64,000 nt of DNA from Crotophaga sulcirostris. Its lineage: Eukaryota > Chordata > Aves > Cuculiformes > Crotophagidae. Under the pieces are notes generated by a model. It was not told where the DNA came from, made no database searches, and saw only the letters and a list, made by a program, of their open reading frames with translations. Position numbers and translations under genes: made by a program. Of this stretch, positions 12,241 to 22,930 are shown in pieces (position 1 is the stretch's first letter; each line of letters begins with the position of its first letter). The stretch is from positions 2,183,505-2,247,504 of the forward strand of contig VYZB01000030.1 of the NCBI GenBank assembly GCA_013397455.1. Reading direction: 5' to 3'.

Positions 12241-14319
12241 CGCCCTGTCCTGAACTGAGCTGGGGGAATGGGACTAAGCTGGAGGCATGAGGTGATCCCA
12301 GAGGGACAGATCCCGACACTGGTCCTGTCTCAGCCCAGTGAGCCGTGGGGTGTAATGCAGATTCCTCTGCCACCTCAGCCTCGGAGTGGCAGAGCTGTTT
12401 TAGGGGTTGGCATAGGATTTGGCCAAGCGACGTGGCACTGGGTGAAAGAGCGAGGAATTGCGGGAAGGGTCACCTCTCCCTCTGGGAATAAGGGTGGTGT
12501 GATGGAAAACTCCAGGCAGAAAGGAAAATGGTGAAAGGGAGAGAGTGGAGAAGCAGGGGAAAGCTGCCTGCTGAGAAGGGAGGAGGAGATGGGTGAGCAG
12601 ATAGCCCTGCCGCCCAGGAGAGGACGAGGGGGAGTTATTGACACAGAGGACACGTTGCTAAAAATTAAATCTGTCCCTTCCTCAGGCGGTGTTGACAGAA
12701 GAGGATGGGTAGGAGATATCAACGGCAGGCACACGTGTCCCAGGAGAGGGTGAGACACCGGCGGAGATGGAGCACGAAATGAGCCTGTGTGAAGGTGCTG
12801 TGCCCAGGACAGCTGCAGGAATGAAGCTCAGACCCTCTGTGGAAAATGGGGGGCACCTACAGGCTGCGGGCACCCCATGAAACACCCACCCCTTGGGGCC
12901 TGGGGGAGGATCCAGGGGCCACCAGGGCCTGGTAGGGGCCTCATCCGCACTAGGGAAGGTGTAGGGCTGAGCAAGGGGCTGGGAGACACCCAGAACACCT
13001 TGTGCCTGGAACTCTGCTAGCAGAGAGGGGTGTAGAAGGAAACCTCCCCTGAATGTCAGCTGCTCTCAGTCAGACCTTTGCTGCATCCAAAAACAAGATG
13101 GAAAAGAAGAGAAACCAAACTCCTCCGCAGTGGGATGGGAACTCGTAGCTGCTGGATTTGGCCTGGGGATGCTCCCACCTTTATTGGCCCTCCCTGGGCT
13201 ACCAACAGTTCCCATGCAGGCAGCCCAGCCGAGCAGAGTGGGGGTGGCAGCAGTCAGGGAGGGAGAAAGAGAGGGAGTCAGAGTCCCTGGCAGCAGGGAC
13301 CTCAGCCTGGGCATCCCTGTGCCACTCATGTGCTGGTGACCAGGAGCACAATGGCATCATTCATCTTCTTATGACAGGGATTTGCAAGGGAGGATGTTTG
13401 CACAGCAGAAGGGGAGATGCCGCTCAGGACCCATCACGTTGCTGGGATGTGCTCACCGGTAGAGGTGACCATGTGAAGAGGACAACCAGGCACCCAGGAA
13501 CACAATTGCTGCAGCACCTAGGGCAAAGGCCGAAGGTTGAACATACAACACAAAGGTGGTTTGGGTTGAAATGGGAGAGAAAACTCATTTCTGGTGCACC
13601 TCCTCCAGTGAGAGATGACTTCAGAGGGGTCATGGGGGTTTGAGATGGCTGAGGGTTTGGCTGGGAGAGGTTAGGTTGATGATTCTAACTTGGTCAAAAC
13701 CAAGCCAGCTCTGCTTGGTGAAGGAAGGGACTAGAGGATTTCTAGACCTCTGCAAGCATAAAGAGGAGGAAGGGGCCCTTTCCCAGGCATTGACCATGCA
13801 CCGTGACCGTAATACTTCACACCAGGCCTTCCCAGATGTCAGACATGTCCCAAAAAATAAATTATGAAGAAAGGGATAATAAACCTCGATGTAAGAAAGG
13901 CAGCACAATCCCAGCCTCTGCCTTAGGGTTGCTCTTGCTAAAGGCTCAATTTACCCCATTTTGGGGATCCGAGACGCCAACCCCAAATGCAGAGCAAATG
14001 CCACTTGATGGAGATCTCTCATTTCACCTTCAGACCAGGGACATCCTGGTTTCCACAGCTGCTGGGTGCAGACTGCTGGTCTCACCATCACAGTCTTTTG
14101 TCCCAGGCAGGACATTCCTTTGGGAAGGTGATTTCACTCCCGTGTGCACCTTCCCTGGTTTTCTTTGGGGTTGTCTCCCCCCTCCAGCCCCTTTATCATC
14201 CCTTTACCCTATTAATATCCTTCGACTCTCCTGGTACCTGCAGACAATCTGGTCCCCAACCACCTCCACCTCCCCCCCTCCTCAAAAGCTTCCCTTAGCT
14301 GTCTTTAAGTCGTAGCTGA
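12241..14319. other. No gene seen
   Basis: Mixed composition, no recognised coding, RNA or mobile feature. Confidence 0.5.
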
Positions 14320-14730
14320 AATCTGCGGTATGTAGGAGGAGAAATTCAGTCTGACAGCAGTTTAAAACACCGCACTACTTGGCAGATTTAAATGCTATTT
14401 TAAATATAAGCTATGACACAACGGACAAAAATAGCATTGAAAATACCCTGTCATGTTCCATATTGCGAGGAATAGAGAAGCAGACCAGGCTAGAAAGGAG
14501 CAGAGAGAGGGGCCAGAGAGAGAGGAGAGGTTATTTTGCTTGTTTTAAAGAAAGTGGATAAATGTATTTTGTATGTGACTGGGTAAATGTGTTTTATGGA
14601 GTGTGGAGCCACCCCCCAAAATAAAATAATCTTCTCATGAAAAAATCGATCTATTTTATTTTGTGTGGGATCTGCCAAAGCAGGTTTGCAGGTAAATAAT
14701 TGGTGAGAATATATCTTTGTTACCAGATTG
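14320..14730. promoter_or_regulatory. Candidate conserved non-coding element
   Basis: AGATTTAAATGCTATTTTAA then ATATAAGCTATGACACAACG and an AT-rich second half (14540-14720). Bounded by GC-richer DNA. Inference. Confidence 0.4.
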
Positions 14731-17689
14731 TTTTGGTGATGCTCGACATCAGCAGCTACCAGTTATCAGTCCGCTTTGAGCCTTTTCCTCTCCTTTATTT
14801 ATTTGTGATTTAATAGGATTTGCTCTCCTCAAGAAAAAGAAAAAAAAAAACCTAAAATACCTAGAAGTGACAGTTTGCTTGTGGCTCCCAGCTTGGCAAC
14901 GCTGTGGTGTGATGGGCTGGGAGGGGGCACCGTGGGAGCTGAGCACCACTGGGCTCGGGATGTCCCTGCAGGGTCAGGCTGTGGGTTTGGGGAGGGATGG
15001 AGGGATGCAGGCTGAGCTGCCTGAGCCATGTGGGGTTGTGGTTGGAAGATCCCAGGAGCAGGAGCTTCCCTCACCCCACAGCATGGTTGCCCGTCTGGCC
15101 TGAGTTCAAAGAGCCCAGAGCATCTGGGCCTCCAGATTCCAGGGCTGCAGGGAGAGGTTTCTTCTTCAAAGTCCTTCCCGAATACAAGCGCTGCTCCAAG
15201 CTGCTCTCTCCTCCTAGCATCTTCTTTCACACCCTTCCACACACACTGACCTACAGGACAGGACAAACATCCATTCCCTCTCTAGGTTTGTCTCAGAGGA
15301 GTGGGTTTTGGCTCCTTCCAATTCCCCCAGTATAACCAGTAGTAAATCTGATGGCAGAGGATTGATGTGAGGATGGACCAAGAGATCTGGGGAGAGGTCA
15401 GAGCATTACTGAGCTCAGGCTGCATCACCATGTGCAGCCCTGGAAAGCTCTGGAGATAAGGACTGGCACTCCCCACCAGGCTGTCCCTGCCCCTACAAGG
15501 GTGGGGACCCCCAGCACAGCAGTGCCAGCTGCTGGTTGGAGCCCCAGAATGGGGTAGAGTGTGGGGTTCATTCCCAGTACAGGATCCAAGCAGCTCTGCC
15601 TCTGGCAATAGCAATTGCCCCTGCTTATGCTGGAGTAAGGATTTGGTCCCCAACAAGCACCTAATGGCACAAATTGCTAGGGTGGTCGAGTTGTCAGTGT
15701 CCTGTGAAACCCTCAGCAGGACGTTGGGGGCTCCCCAAGCCTCTTCCACCCACTGCTCATCCTGCTGCAGCAGCAGAAACCAGGGGCAGAGACTTGGAGA
15801 GAAACATTTTTGCTATCACCTTCAGAAAGGCCCTCTTTTTTATTTTAAACTCAGCATGTCATTGCAATAAAAACACACCATTTAAAGAGTTTAACAAAAC
15901 AGTTCAATGAAGCCAGGTTAGCATTAGGAATCAAAGAACTTTCAGCACCTTACAAATCATCATGGCTGGGATGGGCCCTTGTTTTTCTCACCTGATACCT
16001 CCGTGCAGATTTCCCTGATTGTCCAGTGACCATGGCAAAAGCTTTTTTATTAGGAGTGAGAACTGCCCTGAATCTGTACTCCCACCTTACCCCCTCCCTC
16101 CTGGGTGCCCAGCCTCCAGCCAGAGGCTGGCTGCTCCTTCTGACACTCCAGCTGTGCCCACCCATGGGATTCCTGTGGACAGCAGCTCTGTGGGCGCTGT
16201 GGTGTTGGGAAATTGAGCACTGCCCCATGTCAGGAATGGCATTGCTGCTCCCAGCACCAGGCAGGGAAGGAAGTCTGTGAAGCTCCCAACATGTTACCAT
16301 TACCTTCTCAGGCTCTAGGCTAAGGCAACGGGCAGGGAAGTGCACCCACATCTCCACATCTTAATGAAGACTTCAAAGAACGCTCAGTTGTCCTGCCTGA
16401 TGCAGGCAGTTGCACAGGCAGATACACAGGTGTTTCAGCATGGAGCCAGGCTTCAGACACTCACTCCAAGTGAGATTTACCTATACAGCACCTCTCGCCC
16501 CTTGTGCACCTCACAAAGGGGAGCACGTGCCATTCTCAACACCTTCCTTCTGCATGTGCAGAAACCCAGAGCTAGAGGGAAACGGGAGGATCCCCAGGTG
16601 GGAGGTGAAGGAAAACCTCCTGGTAGGGCAAAGAGCGACTTTGCTGTGATACAGTCTAGGTAGCATCACCACTACCAGGGCAGGCACTTGGCACTGGGTG
16701 CTTCACTCACTGAGTGATTTTCATGCCCACCCCGAGGAAGAGAACCACCACTCTGTAAAAACAGCCTTTTCGTACTTGTTTTCTATTTCAGATGAAAACG
16801 AAAGCATTTCCATATCTTTTGACCTGCCTCACTTCCATACTGACAATTTCAGGATGCCCACAAGCATTTGGATACAGTGGGGCCCCATAGCTCAGCAGGG
16901 TCCCCAGGACTCCTGGGGAGCTGCAACCGCACAGGTACAACCAGTAGCAGAGAAATGAAGTGAGAATGGAACGCATCCCCAGTCCCTCTCAATCTTTTTT
17001 CAGGCCCTCTGAAGGTTCACCCCCTGAGGCAGTGTGAGCCTCAGGTTGTGGAGCTGCTGATGCTCGGATACAGGGCAGGCACAGGGGTACTCGGGGCTGC
17101 TGCCCACCTGTGGCAGGTATCGCAGGGCCAAAGCTGCTTGCTGGAGCAGTGGCATTGCAGTCCTGCCCCCTCTTACCTCCCTGCCCAGCTGCGACAGCAG
17201 CTCAGCTCCCTCGCTTGCTCTTTGTTAACTACTGAATTCATCTGACAACTCAAAGAGAGAGAGAGGGGAGAGACCCTGCAGCCCGCCGTGGCCGGCGCGG
17301 TTCCCTGGCTCCCCCTCTGCCCTCATTTGCAATGCTTGAGTGGGGATTTCTCTATTTACTGAGCTAACAATGTGGGTTCCCAGGGCCTGGGCTGATGATG
17401 ACATCCTGGCGCTGGTGGGTGGTGGGGCCGGGGGGGGGCAGTGAGGGCTGGGGGGGGATTGCATAATGCTGAAGCAGGCGTGGGAAACCACAGCATCTGC
17501 GAGAAAAGTCTCTGCCAGCCGCTTTGAGCAAGGCTGAAAGGGTTCCCGGGGAAGCCACGGGGCAGAAGGAGCCCCGGAGACCCAGTGGCATGGGGGAGGC
17601 TCAACCTCACCTCCCATGACCCCAGTCCCACTGCCACAGCCCCGCAGAGCGACGGGCGGCCAACGGCCCCAACGCCTCTGTCCCTTGAA
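14731..17689. other. No gene seen
   Basis: No coding, RNA or repeat feature recognised apart from short A/T runs. Confidence 0.5.
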
Positions 17690-17940
17690 GGGTTAACACG
17701 GGCCGCCACGGGTCTGCTCATTATAGGGTTAAGGGGGAGATGGCACTTGCAAATCCCTCAATTACCCGGGCCAGAAGGCTGCTCAGGAAGAGCTTTATTA
17801 ACGGTTGCCGTCTTCATTAACCGCTTCTCCACAGCTGCCTAATTACGGCCGCCATTAGGCTGGTTGGGTCTCCCCACCACCGCCCTGACCCCCGGCCCTC
17901 TGATTAACCTTAATTACACCTCCATCCTCGGGCATGGGGC
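17690..17940. promoter_or_regulatory. Candidate conserved non-coding element
   Basis: Repeated ATTAAC cores (GGGTTAACACGG, CATTAACCGCTT, TTATTAACGGTTG, GATTAACCTTAATTAC) with CTAATTACGGCCGCCATTAG; CpGs kept among TAAT cores. Confidence 0.45.
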
Positions 17941-18006
17941 ACTCACCTGAGCAGGGCCACTGATGCGGGCTCGAGGGCTGCCTAATTGCAGGCATGGCGA
18001 TTGGCG

Positions 18007-18051
18007 TGGCGAGGAGGCCGGTGGCGAGGAGGCCGGTGGCGAGGAGGCCGG
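18007..18051. repeat. 15-bp tandem repeat, three perfect copies
   Basis: Unit TGGCGAGGAGGCCGG three times without mismatch, followed by a partial TGGCC. Recent expansion in GC-rich DNA. Confidence 0.95.
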
Positions 18052-18749
18052 TGGCCAGCCGCCCGCCGCACGCCAGATGTTCGCTGCTGAAAAGCAGAGG
18101 GCTGCCCTCGCACTGAGCTAAGTGGTGGCAATGAGATCGGTAGCAGGGCATTGAGGCGGGCGGTGAAAGGGTTTCCCACCTGAGCCGATGGGGCTCGGCC
18201 GGGAGGAGAGCAGGGCCTGCTGGCGAGGGAAGGCACAAGGGATGAGGAATGGGAGATGCTGCTGTTCGTCCCATCTCTGCCAGGAGGCCCAGCACCCTGC
18301 TGGATGTCCCCCCTGGCTGTGTTCCTCTCCAGGTGGAGCGTCACCCAGGCTGGATGCAGCACACAGGGATGTCTGTCCCCAGAGGTGGCCGTGTGAGGCA
18401 TGCCCCGGCCCGGTACTTCAGGCAAGGCCACGGGCACTACGGAGTGTGGCGGAGACCCCACTGCCCTCCAGTTCTTCCACCTCCACCACCAGCCTAGCCC
18501 AGGGGTGCCGGGACAGCCCCAGGCTGACCTACCAGCCAGCCTCCTTCCACAAAGAAGATGCTGCTGCTTTTCTTCTCTCCCTCCCCAAATAGGGTGAAGC
18601 ACAGCTCCTCGGGTGCAGGGAAAATGGAGCTGCTTTCTCCCTCTCCTGTGCTGTGAGATGCCCCCACCACCTTCTTCCCCCCCCTGCCACACACCTCCCT
18701 TTTGGGAGCAAAAAAAAAAATAAAAAGGAGATAATAAAGTTCTTATTTC

Positions 18750-19000
18750 CACCACATTTGCCATTTCCTGGTCTAAGTAAAGAGTGTCATAAGAGTGACA
18801 AGCTAAAAGCCACTGATTACTGTGGATTCATGGCATTTATTCTCCTCGTGAAAAGAGCAAACATCAGAAATAATGTGGTCCGGCCTGCCTCGGAGCCTAA
18901 CCCTGCAATTAATCAGCATTCATGTGCAGAAGGTGCACCAGCATCTGATATGCAGAGAGGGAGTAATTAAAGGCAGATGCAATCGCTGCTTCCCGCAGGC
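18750..19000. promoter_or_regulatory. Candidate conserved non-coding element
   Basis: About 230 bases of even composition with AAGTAAAGAGTGTCATAAGA, GCAATTAATCAGCATTCATG and GGGAGTAATTAAAGGCAGAT, between GC-rich flanks. One of the most enhancer-like blocks in the window. Confidence 0.45.
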
Positions 19001-20099
19001 CTGGGGAGGGCAAACACACTCCCCCCTCCTTGGGGTGCAGCCCCCCAAAGTCACCACGGTCCTCCCTCTCCTCGGAGCAGCCGCTCACACTCGCCCTTTG
19101 CTGGGTGCATCAGGGATGGGCTCTGCTCCCGTTGACGGAGCGAGCGGGGTGACAGGGACCCCTGTGCCTTGGTTGTTTGGCGAGGCGAGCCGGAGGGCCG
19201 GGGGTGCGGGGTTCAGGCGAGTTTCCGATGCCTTGAACCCTGACATGGCTCGGTGACACCGTGAGGGCCCTGGGGAGGGAGATTGCTGTGGGCTGGGGTT
19301 TGCCAGGGACTATCGTTGGCCTCCTCCCACTGGGGTCTGCCCCGCTGCTCCCGCTGATCCTGTCGAGACCTTTAATCCGTGGGGGATCAGCAAATTAATC
19401 CACTAAAGCATGAAGGGCCTGAGCTGTGTTTAATCGCTCCCTTTTGTGTCAGGGGATGGCTAAATGACCATACAAGAGAAAAACCCACAGAGGGGTCAGA
19501 GGGGAGGCGGTGGGCGATTAACCCCCGTCACCTCCCTCCAGGCTGCGGTGCAGGGTGAGACGGGGCTCAGCCTGCAGCCACCAGTGCCAGGGCATCACAG
19601 GCATCAGTCGAGCCAGCATCCCCTTGTACCTGATGCCCCGATGCCCCCGACGAGGGGCAGCACTGTAGCCCGCAGCGCTCTGCAGCCCCCAACATGGCCA
19701 GCGCTGCCCCAGCCACGGACAAGCCTGAGCTGTGCGAGGTCTCAGCCTGGCTCCCAATAGACAAACTGTTATGATGGCAATTACCCCCCAATATGCCCTT
19801 TGGGAGCTATTTCGGCCGAGGGGTCAGTGGTGCTGGCAGCGGCCGAATCCCTACCCCGTGCCCCCGAGGAGGAGGAGGAGCTGTGCTGGGGGAGGCTAGG
19901 CAGAAGCTGTCTGCCTGCTCCAGCACAGATTGTGCCAACGCGTGGTTGAGCGTGGCGAACACTCGCAGCCAGCACCCTTCAAAAATATCACTCAGGGAAC
20001 AAATGACACCACCTCCCCCTCGCCATCCTCACACACCAACGCCCTCGCCCTGGCAGGGGCGGCCACGCCAGCCTGGGTGCTGAGGGCCCCCAACACCCC
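19001..20099. other. No gene seen
   Basis: GC-rich. A smaller AT island with AGCAAATTAATCCACTAAAG lies near 19390. No gene recognised. Confidence 0.5.
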
Positions 20100-20290
20100 C
20101 CCTCCCATTTTCTTCAAAAGGAGAATAACCTGCAATATATATATTTTTTTTCCTTTCTGGAAACTAATGGACTCCTTAAATAGCAAAAAATTGCACCCTG
20201 TAATTAAGATCTTGCTTTTTAAATGATTAATCATTCTAACCCCTTCCAGCGGCATCCCACTTACTGCTGCTCTCATATTGAAATGCAGAT
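20100..20290. promoter_or_regulatory. Candidate conserved non-coding element
   Basis: GGAAACTAATGGACTCCTTA, CCTGTAATTAAGATCTTGCT and TAAATGATTAATCATTCTAA; the palindromic ATGATTAATCAT is notable. Followed by a poly(T) tract at 20371-20397. Confidence 0.4.
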
Positions 20291-20299
20291 CTGAGGGGG

Positions 20300-22850
20300 G
20301 GGGAGCTGAGCAGGTCTGCGGAGAGGAGCAATTAAATCTTCCAGCTGTCGCTGGTCCACCCTATCCTCTGTTTTTTTTTTCTTTTTTTTTTTTTTTTGGA
20401 AAGCCCTGGGCGTTGTCTGTCGGGCTGGCTCTTTGCCCTGATCCACATCCCCCCTTTTCATCCTCTCATCTCCATCCTCCTCCCCACCTCTATCCCTTCT
20501 TTTTCTGTTGTCTTTTGGTTTCTGGGCTCAACGATACTTTCTCACCGCAAGGTCTGACCTTCCTTTCCTTGGACGTGCTGTCAGCTCCCCAAAAAGCCGC
20601 CTTTTCCCCTCGCCCCAGGTGAAAGGGGAAAGGACGTGAATGTAGGGTTACGGTAACATCAGCTGGGGGCCACAGAGAATCAGCAGTCCCAGTCCAGCCC
20701 ATAACAACCAGCCGCCTGTTTGGGGACTGCCGCTTTGCATCTCTGCCTACACCAGTGTTTGCAGCTCTCTGAGGTCTCACCCTCCTGTTCTTCTCTTTGC
20801 TTTGCCTTGAACCGCATCCCGTTGTGAAAAGTCAAATCCTGCAAAAGACACCCGTGAACGTGTGCCACCTCCCTGCAAGGGGTTCCCCACAGCCTCGGCA
20901 CGTCACCTCCCTCATTCACACTTCCCTGCGACCAAGTACAGGTTTCTCAGGATGTTTCAGCAGGGAATCTGCTCAGCTCTGTAGAAATGTAACCAAAAGA
21001 AGCTCCTCTGGCCTAAATCCCTCCTGTAGGCCCTCTCCAGGTTGGAGGGGATCCTTCACGTGTTTTCTAGAAGTGTGCTGTTGATTTTTCAGCCCATTGC
21101 AGTGAAGCTATGAATGAATTGAAGTCAGTCAGGGGAAAGTACAGCCAGTTTCAGTCCCCAGCAGTGTCAGGCTGATTGATTGGGAAGGGCAGACTGCCTC
21201 CTGATCATGAACCAAAGGGGAAGGATTTGTGATGTGCATTTCTGTTTCAGGTCTCTGCAATAATCCCCCTTTTTGTCACCCCATCGAGCCAGTCCCATGG
21301 CATGTCTGCGAGGTACCCACGACTCCACCTCCCATCTCCATGGGCCAAGGAGAACCCTGGTACCCCAGGTTTATTGAATTCAGTACAATAGACACAGAGT
21401 TTCTCCAAGGAACCAGAGAAGGGGATCACTGGATTTTCTGTGTCTGAGTATTTTGTACCCCTCTGCCAGTCTGATCTTTCTGTTACGGAAATGGAGAGGA
21501 GACAGGAAAATGTGTATGGGGAAAAGGGAATGACAAAGAAAAAAAAAAAGAGAGGCCGTGATGGGGAGAGGATGCTCCACATAGAGTAGAAATGAGTGGA
21601 GAAAACGCTTTCTCATGGATGTGGGAAAGGGAATTCATCTTTAAAGCACTCCTGGACTGCATCTGTCTTCTCGAATGTTTCCAAAATACAAAGACTCCCA
21701 GAAGATCTGAGGAAGGGAGAGAGACCAGAGTTCCTCTGGACCATTCATCCCACAGTCACCACATGGTGCATTAGTGTGGTGCTGAGCTCTGGGGCAGAGC
21801 ACAGGAACAATGCTTCACAGCATTGGGGGAGGAAAGAGGGAGCCTCCTCCACATTACAAGTAAGACATTGTTAGCCTTTAGCCTCAGCACTATTTCCAAT
21901 CTGAGTTTCAGACTTATTCCTACATGTTGGGTTGCAACATCTAGCTATGACATGGCTGTAGGATAGGACATGGTTCTCCTCACCAGGTACTCACTTGAGC
22001 ATGCTGAAGCATCCCAGAACACAAAGCAATACTGTTGGTGAGACCAAAGGGTAGTTCCAGCCCTCCACTCCCATCCTCTGGACATAGATGTATCTCAGAG
22101 GGAAGAAGGTCGCTAGGTACCTTGTCCCTGTTGAAGAGTGCTTTGGTATTCATTGCCACCAGGATGGTTTTTAATGGTGAAGACAACACTGACCTGGGAC
22201 TTCATTCTCCCCACCACTAGAGCTCAGAGGCCTTTTCCCCATGATGAAATGGAGATGATATCAACAAGCCACATAACAAGTGATACGTGATGGGGGACCA
22301 TGCACACCATGATCTGCCCTCCCAAAGGGGTGACTTCTTGCAGTCTCAATGCTGCTTTGGCACCCTTCAAAACATCCAGTGATCCTCCAGGATTTGAAGG
22401 CATTAAATGCCTTGTTTGATGGTGTTTTGACCTTGGTCTTGCTGGGAAAACTTAAGCAGCCAGGCACGGAAAGGCCATGCTCCTGGCGCATACAGTCAGG
22501 AGCACTGCAAGGGTTAACTGGTGGGAAGAGGAGGCAGAGGAGTACTGATGGGACCATATTCCCAGAGCACCAGGGAAGTCAGCAAACCCCACCAATCTCT
22601 CTATTTATGGATCTGCACTCCTCTGCATGGCCCCTTTCTTCCTCCTCTTTGCTTCCCTTTTTCTCCTCCCTGCCCCGAGCTGCAAGGCGTAGGACCCCAG
22701 CCCATCCCTGAGCCCCTTCCATGCCATCATTTGCATTTTCACCAGCCTTGATTAATGCCAGAGCCTGTTTATAGAGTTACAATCTCCAAATTAGGTTGCC
22801 GAAGGCATCCCGGTCCAGCCCTGGAAAAATCTTGGTGGCTGAAAGGAGCC
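20300..22850. other. No gene seen
   Basis: Poly(T) tract at 20371-20397 and a short poly(A) near 21540. No coding or RNA feature supported. Confidence 0.5.
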
Positions 22851-22859
22851 ATAACTAAG

Positions 22860-22930
22860 CCCCAAGCAGACGTCTTTATTCAGCTGTAATTGACGTTTAA
22901 CAGACGTCTGTAACTTCGTCTGGACTTATA
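22860..22930. promoter_or_regulatory. ACGTC-rich palindrome cluster
   Basis: AGACGTCT at 22868-22875, TTGACGTTT near 22891, the 12-bp palindrome ACAGACGTCTGT at 22900-22911 and TTCGTCTGG after it, in an AT-rich block with a GCTGTAATTGA core. Resembles a compact CRE/SMAD-half-site element; function inferred. Confidence 0.45.

Noticed and set aside
17982..18764. 260-codon minus-strand open frame with HRPPR repeats
   Set aside because: The repeated peptide is just the 15-bp tandem repeat read in one frame; no homology recognised.
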